NCBI GenBank assembly: GCA_039105265.1
Contig: JAPFFF010000009.1
Location: 5,208,001-5,272,000, forward strand
DNA from: Tritrichomonas musculus
Taxonomy: Eukaryota > Parabasalia > Tritrichomonadida > Tritrichomonadidae
Direction: 5' to 3'
DNA length: 64,000 nt
Shown: positions 29,054 through 39,200 of the stretch, piece after piece
Layout: every line of letters starts with the position of its first letter
Position numbering within the stretch: the stretch's first letter is position 1
The notes under the pieces: model-generated
The model's input: the letters and a program-made list of their open reading frames with translations, nothing else
What the model was told of the DNA's origin: nothing
The model's database searches: none
Made by a program: the position numbers and the translations under genes

Positions 29054-32000
29054 ATGATTTTTACCAAACTCTTTGGTATAAAAAGCAAGATCGATACAGG
29101 ACAAACCGAATTTCAAAATTTAGTGAAGGAACTAAATCCAAAAAGTCCACTTAATGAAGTTCAAATATGCGCTCAAAGTTATAATCATTTTTTTTCAGAT
29201 GATTCTCCAGAAAAATTAATCACATATCCTATTAAAAAAGATGCAATTCAATTTCTACAATATTTAATTCCAGCTGCAATATCAGTTCTTGAACAAAATT
29301 TGGATAGCGAAGATATAATTTCATGCCTTTCATCAATTTCAATTTTTATTCAAAAAGATAAAGATGATGTTCCTAATCTTTATCGTTTAACAATTCAAAT
29401 TTTAACATCTACAAATAAGTTTGTACTAGGTAAATCTGAATCAATTCTACGAAATTTTACAAACAACATACATTTTTGTGAAAAAATTATAAATCAAGAC
29501 TTTTTCGATATATATCAAATTGGAAAATCAATTGGGGAAATTAATTCAAATATGTCATTCATTTTATTACGAAGATGCATTGAAAAAACAAAATCACTTC
29601 CTAACCAGAAAATAATAAATGAAATAAAGCAACATTTTTCAGAGAGTTCAGCAGAACATCTATGCTTAATTGCAACCATATATCAATATTCTAAAACTCA
29701 ACTAGATTTTGATGCATTCAATCAACGAATAAAAATGATTAACAATTGTTTATGCTACGAAATTTTGTTTTTAACAAATAGTTCATTAGCTAAATCAAAG
29801 ATACTAGAATTATTCCAAGATCCAAATGATGAGCTAGGCACATCGCTTCTTCAACTATACTTAAAAGTTCCGATGCTGTTCCAAAAATCCTCATTTTTAA
29901 TAAAATATCTTCAATTTGTCGATTCAAAGAGTCAATTTCAATTTTTCCAAAATGTCAAAAAAGAAGGTTCTGAAAAATTGAAAGAAACAATTGATAAAGT
30001 TTTACCTCCATGGAAAAGTAAAGTTGATGGTATTACATTATTTTCAGTTTTAAAGACTTCATTTAATTCTGACAATTTAGTTTTGATATTGAATCAAATT
30101 CTCACTTCTCCAGAGAAAGAAGATTTGGTATCATCATTCAAAACCGTACCCAATTTCTCTAATCTTATTTCATCTTTATTTGAGACAATTATAGAACCAG
30201 ATCAATTTCAAATTGAGTTTTCTCATCTTGTTCAGCTTATTACTAGTGGATCAACGAATGTGATTCCATGTTTATTCAAAATATGCCAAAATAACGATCC
30301 TGTCAACTATATTGATGCTTTTAAAACTTTTTTCCCTCAACTTATTGAAATCCCTGACTTTGTTGCTCATTTACCAGAATTATCGGACAATGAAATGCTT
30401 CATATTTATCTATTAACGCCTGAAATACTTTATCCATCTGTTATTAAAGGTCTAGCAGATTTTCTAGCTTCTCTCTCAAAAAGTGGACCTCATGAAATTA
30501 TTGATAAAATCATTGTTGAAAAGTTTGAAAATTCAGAACTTAAAAATTTGAATCAAAATGAATTGACCAAGTTGTCAAAGGGACTTTTGCAAAAAGAGTC
30601 AGTCAAATTGGGAAGCGTGAAGATTCCCTCTTTAATTCCGAAGATTTCTCACTTCACTTTTTCCTCTCTATCGGACCGATACGTTGTTGGCAAGTATCTA
30701 CTTGAGAAAAGGATCATCGACAACGATTCCACTCTCATTCCGACAATTGGAGTGCAATTTCTGACAGCTGAAGCCGCCTATTCAATTTTGTCAAAACCGC
30801 AAATTTTGTTTGAATTGACAAACACGACATTCCCACACAGTCCCGTGTACCAATTCGAGCAGGACAAGCAAGAATCATTTCTGACCTTATTTGACCTTAA
30901 GGCCAAATTTGAATTTAGGGTTGACCAGTACGATCAAGAATTTACGGTTTTGGAGTGTACGAATCCTATCGTTAAATTCAAAAATAACGCCCTTTTTGTT
31001 GGTGATGTGAAGTTCCCTTGCATATTGAAAAAGTGGCACTCAATCTCTATCAAAAATAAGAGCTCGACTGGGTCACTTCACATTGCTGTTGATTCAGTAC
31101 ATAAGGCCACTGTGGACCAAACTGGGACGGTTACAATTGGCTCGAGGACGAGTCCTCCTGGCTCGACTTTCTATGTCAAAGCTCCGGTGAATTTTAGAGG
31201 CCAAATTGGAAAAAGTGTCATTTTTGTTGACTATAAAGGCTTTGCATATCATTCGCCACGCATGAATGCAATTCCTAAGATCTTGTCAAGACTTCTCGGC
31301 ACTGACAACAGAGAGGAATTCAGTCTGTACGTCAACTCACTGTTGAACATTCAATTTATATTGAATGAGTCGATTGAAATATCTGTCCTGCTGGGCTTCT
31401 TGAGGCAGATATTCATAATCAAGCATGAGTTGGTGACGGAGGAAGTTGTCCAAGTCATTCTTGGACTAATTTCAACCACTGGAACAATTGACTGGACTCT
31501 GTTTAAATGCATTTTTGTTGACTACATTTTGTGGTCAAAATTGCACAACGTTTTATTGACACCAATATGCACCATGATATTGAATATCCTAACCGTCCAA
31601 CCGTTAGATTCAAGTGCTATTCAAAATTTGTCACTTTACCACTTTTTCTTAGACCTATCAATTTTTCTGAACATAAATTGTGAACTGATGAACAAAGTCG
31701 TTTTTTTGCTCAGCCGGCAAGAAGAGGACAAGATGTCTGCCTTCACAATTCATTTGCTCAAGGAGCGAGTCCCTCAATCTCTCCACTTTTTGATGGAGAA
31801 TGAGAACTCGATCATTGACACAATTCCGATCAAGTTCATCCCATTCACAAAACCGAAATTATCGATACAAATATTGAGAATGTATTCAATTAAATGCATT
31901 CAATCTGACACTTTTCTGAATTTCGAAGAACTTGAAAAATTAGTCCCTTATTTTGAGACATTGATGAGATACAAAGACTTCTGGGTCTCTCTATTTTCTA

Positions 32001-35000
32001 TTGCTTGCAAGTGCACTTTTCAAGACATTCAAAGTTATCGAGGAATTGAATTAAAAGTGCCAAAAATGATTGACATCATCTTCAAGCTTTTGTGCAAGTT
32101 TTATTCAAGTGACAAAGAAGAAGACGATGAAATATTTTTGGAGACACTTTCTGACATCGTCGCTTCAATAATCATTGCTTCAAATGTTGATTTTTTACCT
32201 CACATGTCATCATTTAAAGCGCTATCGCATTTTTGTTTAGTTAGTAAGAAAGACGTTGCTGATCCGATTCTTTTTGACAGTTTTGAACCTTGTCGACTTC
32301 CAATTGACAAATCTAACAACAACAGAATTGAATCAAACAACGATAGCCATTCAAATCCACAAAATAATCTTTTCATTTACAAATCTGAGCAATTTCTTCA
32401 AGGGAAAGATCTTTGGTTTGGTCTTAAAAGTGACAATTTTTCTGAGATTTGCGATGAAATAACAAAAAGGAAACTTTTAATAAACATTTCACGATCACAA
32501 GTCAACCCACACAATCAAGAAAACGCAGAAAACAATTCAGACAAAATGAGAATTGACAAAAATGTCATTTTTTATGAAAATGTGATTAAAATCATCACAA
32601 ACTTTTTGATAAAAAATATTTCTAGTGACAAAAATTTAATGAATGAGCTTTTGCTGTTCGGTTCAAATGTTGATCCACAAGTAACAATGAAAGTTCATCA
32701 TTCCATTGTTTTTTCATTCTTGAGAAGAACAAAGCCACAACCTGAATTTCTTGTTTTTCTTAAGAAAATGATCATTGCTGGCTGGTGGGAGACAAGACTT
32801 GATGAATTATTATCAGCAATATCAATTGTTTCTTTACGTGTTGATGAAAATGACTCAAAAACATGGAAAGAAATTTCTAACATTTTCAAATGCATTTTAT
32901 CTTTAACTTCTGATTACAATAGGATTCAATTTACATTATATTCAAATTCATTATTTCACAAAAGCATTCTTAATGATATTTCAAATTTAATGTTTTATTT
33001 GCACATTTTGTTGTCAGACTCATTTCTGAGTCTCTCAAAAAGTTTCATTCAAGAAATTTGGTACAACTTTTTGTATTCATTGGGAAGTTTGAATAATTAT
33101 GATGAACTTATAAATTTGATTTATGGAACTACAACAACCACAAATCAAATTCCAATAATACAAAGAATAAATGAAGTTGTTAATTCAACTTCATTTTTCA
33201 CTGAAATTTCAAATGACGATGAGCCTTTCTGTTCCATTCTTAAGAACAAAGCCAGACTCTTCTATGAAGCCTTTATAAATGAACAAAAAGAGCAAATGAA
33301 CGATATTTATGAAAATATAAGAACATTCAGAAATAAAAATAAATCATTCAAAATTAATAATAAAGGGAACTTCCTCTTTAACCCTGACTTAATTGAAGAA
33401 GTGACAAAAGAAATAGAAAAGTTCGCTTTCATGGTTCGTTTTAATATTTTATCTTTTCGTAACGAATCCGACTCTTTTAAACTCTGGTCTTTGCTTCCCA
33501 AAAAATCGTTGAATAAGTATCAAATATGTCCGTCTGTCGTTCCTTTTTCAGTGCCAACGCTTCTCGTTCCTTTCGTCACTGATGTTGATTTGAGCGACCA
33601 TAAATCCTATGAAAAATTGAGAATGGTCAATGTTAAGACATTCGGCGACAGTTTGAATGAGCTGAACTCATCATTGTCGAGCGTTGAAGTCCCTCATTGC
33701 GTTGACACGTATGTGTCACAACCGTTTTTCAACATAAGTTGGAAATTGAATAAAAACATGTTTTTCTCAATTTTCAATTTCTATGGAAAAATAACCGATA
33801 TCGATTCAATATTTATCGTTAACGGTTCTTCTGAAATATCGTCGGTTTTGGTGTCTTGCGAGTCGGGATTCTTCATCATCGTCGACGCCTCAATAAACGA
33901 GACAGAAGACGATAAACAGATCTTCATTCACAATCAGCCGAAGTCATTGAAATTCGACACATTCATCGACAACTGCGCGTCGAATTATTACGGAAAGGTG
34001 GCACTTTTTAACGGACACGTTGTTCTTCATTTCAACGTGAGGGACATCTTCGTCTTCGTGCCGCGCGATTACCTGCGCGAAAGAGTGGCAGTTGAGGTCT
34101 GGTTTGTTCGAGGTTTTTCACTTTTTCTGAGGTTCATCGATAAAAATGCAGTTGGAACTTTTTGTGAGAAATTGAATCAATCAATTGAAATGAATTCAAT
34201 ACCATCATCAAAAAGTTTCTATTCAATTTCGTTCTCAAAAAATTTCTTCAGAAAAAGTAAAAAATTGAATGAAGTGATTGAAAGTTATCAAAAAGTTTGG
34301 ATTCAAAATAAAATGTCAAATTTCATTTACCTTCTCATTCTGAACTTTTGCGGTAACCGCTCCTTCTCATGCACTTTTCAGTACCCAGTGATGCCATGGC
34401 CGATAGCACAGCGTGACATGTCAAAACCGATGGGACAGCAAACCGCCGAGCGGGGCCTGAAATTCGCCAGGAACCTGGCAATCTGCCCCGACGGTTACAT
34501 GTACAAGCAGCTCTATTCAAATCCTTCTATCGTCCTCCACTTCATGCAGAGGATCCAACCGTTCACTAACGACGCTATCGACTCAAATAATGGACTATTT
34601 GACCATGACGATCAACTTTTCAAAGGCCTCGAAATTGAGTGGAGCCAGGCGAGCGAGGCGAGCAAGACAGACGTCACGGAGCTCGTCCCGGAGGTCTTCT
34701 CGCTGCCGGAAGTCTTCATGAACCCAAACCACGCCTGCCTGTTGAAGGGCGACGAGGGCAGCCAGGCAGGAGAGTCGCTTTTTGTCCTCCCTGACGGCGC
34801 CAGCGATCCGCCGTCGCTCTGCTTCTCCCTTCGCAGCCAGCTCGACTCGCGCAGCGACGTTGAGAAGTGGATCGACCTCGTTTTTGGCGCCAAAATGACA
34901 GGCGAGAAGGCGCTCGAGTCGCTGAACGTTTTCTCGCCGTGCGCAGCCGGCAGGATGGCAACTTACGTGTCGAGCGAGGCCGAGCTGGACGACAACATGA

Positions 35001-36214
35001 TTCAATACGGAGTCCTGCCGGCGCAGCTTTTTGCGAAGGAGCATCCGGGCAAGGATCCGACGCTGAAGAGCGGCCATCGTTCTTTACTTGGCGAGCAAAA
35101 TTTGCCAATTTTCTGCCAAAACTTGAATTTGAAGGCAATCAATTCAAGCACCATTGAAAAAGTGGATGATGCACTTTTTGATGAGGGAACAATTGAGCTC
35201 GTCTCCGTCCTCCAGATGTTCCTTGACCTTTCAGACAAGAAAGTCGTCTTTAATGACGAACTTTTTCAATGGCAGCTTCCACTTTCAATTGACTTGAATT
35301 TTGGCCAGCCAAATTCAAACACAAATTTGAATGAATTGAATGCAAACACGGTTATGGCCGTTAGATTGTCCTTCGATAGGTCAATGATTGCCGTTGTAAT
35401 TGAAAACGGTACGTTAATTGTCTATCGTTGTCTAACTGGCAAAAATAAAAAAAATGTCACATCACTTCATCACCTCACCACATGTTTTTTACCTGCCGAA
35501 TACCTCGACGGTTTCATCGGCCATCAATTTAACCGCTGTGCTGTTTCACCTCACCTCAATTTGGCGGTTGAAGTTTCAAAGAAAACCGTTTTTTGCTTCC
35601 ATTTATCGAGCTCAAAATTCATTCGCGCGATCGAGTTCGCGCATGACCTGCTCGACGTCCAGATTGCCGAAAGCTTCGACATGATTGTCGGATTCGGCGC
35701 GACAAGTATCGAGGCGGTTACGGTTAATGGGACAAAAATCGCCTCAATTGAAATTGAGAGGAATTCAGACGAGGAAATCAACTGCTCGGACGTCGCCCTG
35801 AACGAGGTCGATGACGCCATCCTCATCGCAACCGGAATGAGCGACGGATCGATAAGAATCTGGAGAGTAGACGTGATGCACGCAGCCTTCGTGTTGAGCG
35901 CGCGAGTCGACTTTGGATGCGAAAAGAGAGTCAGACTCGTAAAATTTGCGGAAAACGGCTCTGCGCTGCTCGCCGTTGACGAGGAAGGCAGAGCGAAGAT
36001 GTTTGTTGGCGCGGAGGGAGTCAGTGGAGCACTTTTCCAGCCCGGAGCTGTTGCTAGCTGTGCGAAGTGCAATAAGAAGGATAATCATTATTTCGAATGC
36101 TCGATGTGCAAACTTTATTTTTGCCAGAACTGCGTTGAAATTACGGATAATGTAGCGATATGTAAAAATTGCCTTGAAAGAGTTATCAGAAACTCATCAA
36201 TAGACATAATTTAA
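29054..36214 (+). CDS. Giant BEACH-WD40 protein with C-terminal FYVE-like zinc finger
   Basis: 2,386 residues, one frame. In order: a helical solenoid (about 1-590); a concanavalin-like segment (about 590-725, FPHSPVYQFEQDKQESFL onward); more solenoid; a PH-BEACH domain (about 1640-1712, YYGKVALFNGHVVLHFNVRD); the BEACH domain (about 1755-2015) with FQYPVMPWPIAQRDMSKPMG; WD40 repeats (about 2090-2330, e.g. GMSDGSIRIWRV); and a zinc-binding end with four CxxC-type pairs (from about 2336, CAKCNKKDN ... CSMC ... CQNC ... CKNC). This order equals ALFY/WDFY3-type proteins, which act in membrane traffic and selective autophagy. The usual BEACH signature is conserved as SNFIYLLILN and SFSCTFQYPV. 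G+C and codon choice change sharply along the gene. Confidence 0.9.
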   Translation: MIFTKLFGIKSKIDTGQTEFQNLVKELNPKSPLNEVQICAQSYNHFFSDDSPEKLITYPIKKDAIQFLQYLIPAAISVLEQNLDSEDIISCLSSISIFIQKDKDDVPNLYRLTIQILTSTNKFVLGKSESILRNFTNNIHFCEKIINQDFFDIYQIGKSIGEINSNMSFILLRRCIEKTKSLPNQKIINEIKQHFSESSAEHLCLIATIYQYSKTQLDFDAFNQRIKMINNCLCYEILFLTNSSLAKSKILELFQDPNDELGTSLLQLYLKVPMLFQKSSFLIKYLQFVDSKSQFQFFQNVKKEGSEKLKETIDKVLPPWKSKVDGITLFSVLKTSFNSDNLVLILNQILTSPEKEDLVSSFKTVPNFSNLISSLFETIIEPDQFQIEFSHLVQLITSGSTNVIPCLFKICQNNDPVNYIDAFKTFFPQLIEIPDFVAHLPELSDNEMLHIYLLTPEILYPSVIKGLADFLASLSKSGPHEIIDKIIVEKFENSELKNLNQNELTKLSKGLLQKESVKLGSVKIPSLIPKISHFTFSSLSDRYVVGKYLLEKRIIDNDSTLIPTIGVQFLTAEAAYSILSKPQILFELTNTTFPHSPVYQFEQDKQESFLTLFDLKAKFEFRVDQYDQEFTVLECTNPIVKFKNNALFVGDVKFPCILKKWHSISIKNKSSTGSLHIAVDSVHKATVDQTGTVTIGSRTSPPGSTFYVKAPVNFRGQIGKSVIFVDYKGFAYHSPRMNAIPKILSRLLGTDNREEFSLYVNSLLNIQFILNESIEISVLLGFLRQIFIIKHELVTEEVVQVILGLISTTGTIDWTLFKCIFVDYILWSKLHNVLLTPICTMILNILTVQPLDSSAIQNLSLYHFFLDLSIFLNINCELMNKVVFLLSRQEEDKMSAFTIHLLKERVPQSLHFLMENENSIIDTIPIKFIPFTKPKLSIQILRMYSIKCIQSDTFLNFEELEKLVPYFETLMRYKDFWVSLFSIACKCTFQDIQSYRGIELKVPKMIDIIFKLLCKFYSSDKEEDDEIFLETLSDIVASIIIASNVDFLPHMSSFKALSHFCLVSKKDVADPILFDSFEPCRLPIDKSNNNRIESNNDSHSNPQNNLFIYKSEQFLQGKDLWFGLKSDNFSEICDEITKRKLLINISRSQVNPHNQENAENNSDKMRIDKNVIFYENVIKIITNFLIKNISSDKNLMNELLLFGSNVDPQVTMKVHHSIVFSFLRRTKPQPEFLVFLKKMIIAGWWETRLDELLSAISIVSLRVDENDSKTWKEISNIFKCILSLTSDYNRIQFTLYSNSLFHKSILNDISNLMFYLHILLSDSFLSLSKSFIQEIWYNFLYSLGSLNNYDELINLIYGTTTTTNQIPIIQRINEVVNSTSFFTEISNDDEPFCSILKNKARLFYEAFINEQKEQMNDIYENIRTFRNKNKSFKINNKGNFLFNPDLIEEVTKEIEKFAFMVRFNILSFRNESDSFKLWSLLPKKSLNKYQICPSVVPFSVPTLLVPFVTDVDLSDHKSYEKLRMVNVKTFGDSLNELNSSLSSVEVPHCVDTYVSQPFFNISWKLNKNMFFSIFNFYGKITDIDSIFIVNGSSEISSVLVSCESGFFIIVDASINETEDDKQIFIHNQPKSLKFDTFIDNCASNYYGKVALFNGHVVLHFNVRDIFVFVPRDYLRERVAVEVWFVRGFSLFLRFIDKNAVGTFCEKLNQSIEMNSIPSSKSFYSISFSKNFFRKSKKLNEVIESYQKVWIQNKMSNFIYLLILNFCGNRSFSCTFQYPVMPWPIAQRDMSKPMGQQTAERGLKFARNLAICPDGYMYKQLYSNPSIVLHFMQRIQPFTNDAIDSNNGLFDHDDQLFKGLEIEWSQASEASKTDVTELVPEVFSLPEVFMNPNHACLLKGDEGSQAGESLFVLPDGASDPPSLCFSLRSQLDSRSDVEKWIDLVFGAKMTGEKALESLNVFSPCAAGRMATYVSSEAELDDNMIQYGVLPAQLFAKEHPGKDPTLKSGHRSLLGEQNLPIFCQNLNLKAINSSTIEKVDDALFDEGTIELVSVLQMFLDLSDKKVVFNDELFQWQLPLSIDLNFGQPNSNTNLNELNANTVMAVRLSFDRSMIAVVIENGTLIVYRCLTGKNKKNVTSLHHLTTCFLPAEYLDGFIGHQFNRCAVSPHLNLAVEVSKKTVFCFHLSSSKFIRAIEFAHDLLDVQIAESFDMIVGFGATSIEAVTVNGTKIASIEIERNSDEEINCSDVALNEVDDAILIATGMSDGSIRIWRVDVMHAAFVLSARVDFGCEKRVRLVKFAENGSALLAVDEEGRAKMFVGAEGVSGALFQPGAVASCAKCNKKDNHYFECSMCKLYFCQNCVEITDNVAICKNCLERVIRNSSIDII

Positions 36215-36299
36215 GTAAAATTTGTTTTGTAACGATTAAAATCAATTCAATTTTTGTATAAATTTAAAATGTTTATTTAAACAAAATAAAAAATTAAAA

Positions 36300-39200
36300 T
36301 TATAACTGATTGGAAGTAAGGCAGATTTCATAATTACTTAAATCAGGGAATATATAACGTAGCAATCCTTTTTCCCACTGGAAAGTTCCTTTTTCGTTTA
36401 CTTTCTTCTCGATGCTTGATAATTTCAATTTTGGCTTCAAAGAACTTTCATCAGATGATTGATTCGCAGATGAGCTAGTGCTCTCGCTAGTGATAGAAAT
36501 ACGGTATATCTTATCATCGGAGGCTGCAAATACGACAGGTCCATTAGCCCATACTGTAACAGAGTGGATAGGTCTTTTTGTATTAAGCTGAATTGATCCA
36601 AATACGATAGAATCAGTAGATACAGTTGTTGCAGCTGACGAAGAAGCAGCTGATGCTGCATTTGATTGTGATCCACCATTTGTTGCACTCATGCTTGGCT
36701 CGCTGTCGCTTACCATACCATCTGACTTTCCAGAAGTTGCTTTGCTGAAATTTTCGCTTTTACTGCTAGCATTAAGGTTAGCAGTAGCTGATGATGAAAG
36801 ACTCTTACTTCGTGGAAAAGGAGGAGAAGAAGTTGGTGATGATTGATTTTGTGACGATTGAGATGTTGAGCTGAAACTTTTACTATTAGGAATGGGTTTT
36901 GCACCTTGCCCAGATCCTGATATAATTGTAATTCTATTCTTGGTTTCTTCATCGCAAATATCATTGTCATCTTCGAATAAGCTTTCATAATCAGATTGGG
37001 TGGAGAATTCGTAGAGACTTCTCTTTAATTTATAAACATATAGAATTCCATCATTTGTACCAAAGGCCATGTAAGTTGATTCCATACCAGAATTGCAACC
37101 AAAATGATGACAATTCTTGGAAAGATCGTGAAGAATTGCTGTAGTTTTTGTTAAATAATCGTTTAAGGTTTTAATATCATAATAGTTTTTAGGGTAACTT
37201 GAAGTAAAGTAAGATATACAATTGCAAAGAATTGTTGAACAATAATTTTTAAATCTGTATCCTTCAATTTCACTTTGGTTTTGATTTTTACTTTTGCTTT
37301 TTGTATTATTTTTCATTTTATTTTCATTTGATTTAAGGACGTGAGCCAGGTTTCCGATAATTCTGATGCAATCTTTTGGATTATTTCTGGTATTGTTTCT
37401 TACAAAGTTTGAGCAAACACTTAGATAGTTTGTATAATCATCGTTAATAAAATAGTCAATGGCAGATGATGCCAATATAAATTTGCTATATTTAAAGAGA
37501 TTGAGAAATAGTTCTTTCTTCTGATCTTCGGAGTAATATTTCATAATTGGCTTGGAATTTTCTTCATGGAAACTTATTAATTCACGAGCCATAAATGTTT
37601 TATAATTTCGTGGGTTGCTTTGATAATTGTATAAATATGTGGCAAAATCAGACGCTGAAGAGTCTTTGCTGTTTTGTAAATCAGTGAATAATGTTGCTTT
37701 TATGATTATGTATAATAAATCAAAGAATTTTTGATAATTCTTAAATAATTTGTTTTTCTTAATAATAATGATCTTCTTTAACCAACTTTGGCGTTCTTCA
37801 AGCTTATGCATCTTAGTTATCATATGGAAGATATATTTATGCGCATTTGCATCCAAGTCTAATGTAATTTTAATTAGATAACTTATATCAAGTTCTTTTT
37901 TGAAAATACTAATTGTATCGGCCTTAAAGATATCTCTCCAAATATCTGGCTTTGAAAAGTAAGGATGATGCTTAAGTGCATACGATAACGCAATTCGCAC
38001 CGATAATAATAATGCAGTGACCTGAGGTGAGTATAGCCATTCTCTTTTCTTTTCTAATTTGTCAAGATTGAGCGTTAAAACACTATCAGCGCCTGAGAAA
38101 CAAATGTTCATGCGCTTATGTAGTTTTTTATCTAATTCTTTTTTAAGTATTTTGCTTGTTTTAGTTGAGAGAAGATTATTCAAAAATGAAAGATTGTAGA
38201 TACTTTTCATCGCTGTCTTCAAGCTATCTTTTTTGCGGGAATCTAAAATAGAACCAATTTGATGTGCAAAATCACAAATGTCAATTTCTGTAGCACGAAG
38301 ATTGAAGTTACCAAAACGTGTAATATATGGTGTAGGAGTAGCGATTTGTAATTTTTCATCTGTAACTTCATAAAGATTATCTTTCATATCATCAAGATAT
38401 TTGAACATTTGCTGGCCATTCATGATTGATTCAAGATTTCCAGTAATCATTGACCAAAAGTAGAGTGATCTGCATTTAACAAGAAGAAGTTTTGTTGGTG
38501 GATGGAAATAAATTTTTTCAATTTGTGATTCATGAGACGTTAAAATGAAAAGAGGGCTTGTATAATTTGATCTATCAATAACAGAAATAATTCCATCTGA
38601 AGTTGAACAAAATACGCAGTTATCAATTGAAGTATGAGTCTTTTTAACTGGGAAATAAAATTTCGTTACAGGTGAAACAAAATTTGAATAGCAATTGACG
38701 GTCTTTCTCAATTGAAGTGAATAAACATTAAGTTTACAATCTTTTCCGGAAGTAAATAATAAGTCGCCAGCCGTACACATTGCAACAATTCTGCCTGTAT
38801 GGAATTTCCCTAAACCCTCTCTACGGCCACTATTGGATTGATATGTCACCATACCGTATGCATTACCTTCGATTAAAGCAATAATCTTGTTATCTTTAAT
38901 ATAATAAGATTGAGCTGTAACTTCAAAACATTTATCTTCTTCTTTTTTATCATTTGATTGAACATTTTTGTCTTCCTCTTCTTTTTCAGTCATACTATTT
39001 TCAATTGATAATGCAAATTCTTGATAATTTTTCTTAGCGAGAATTATGTAATCATCAAATGCAAAAGCAATATCTTGGTTGAATTTGGAAATAAGAGGAA
39101 GTGGAATATTTGATTCGCCTTGTAATTGAAATTCTGGATTGACTTCATACTTAAAATCTTCCAATTGCTCATTAGAATTAGTGTCATTTATAAGATCTTC

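Noticed and set aside
34335-36155. Many overlapping frames on both strands
   Set aside because: They are shadows of the GC-rich part of the BEACH gene, which has clear domain matches on the plus strand; the shadows are Arg/Ser/Ala-rich with no domains.
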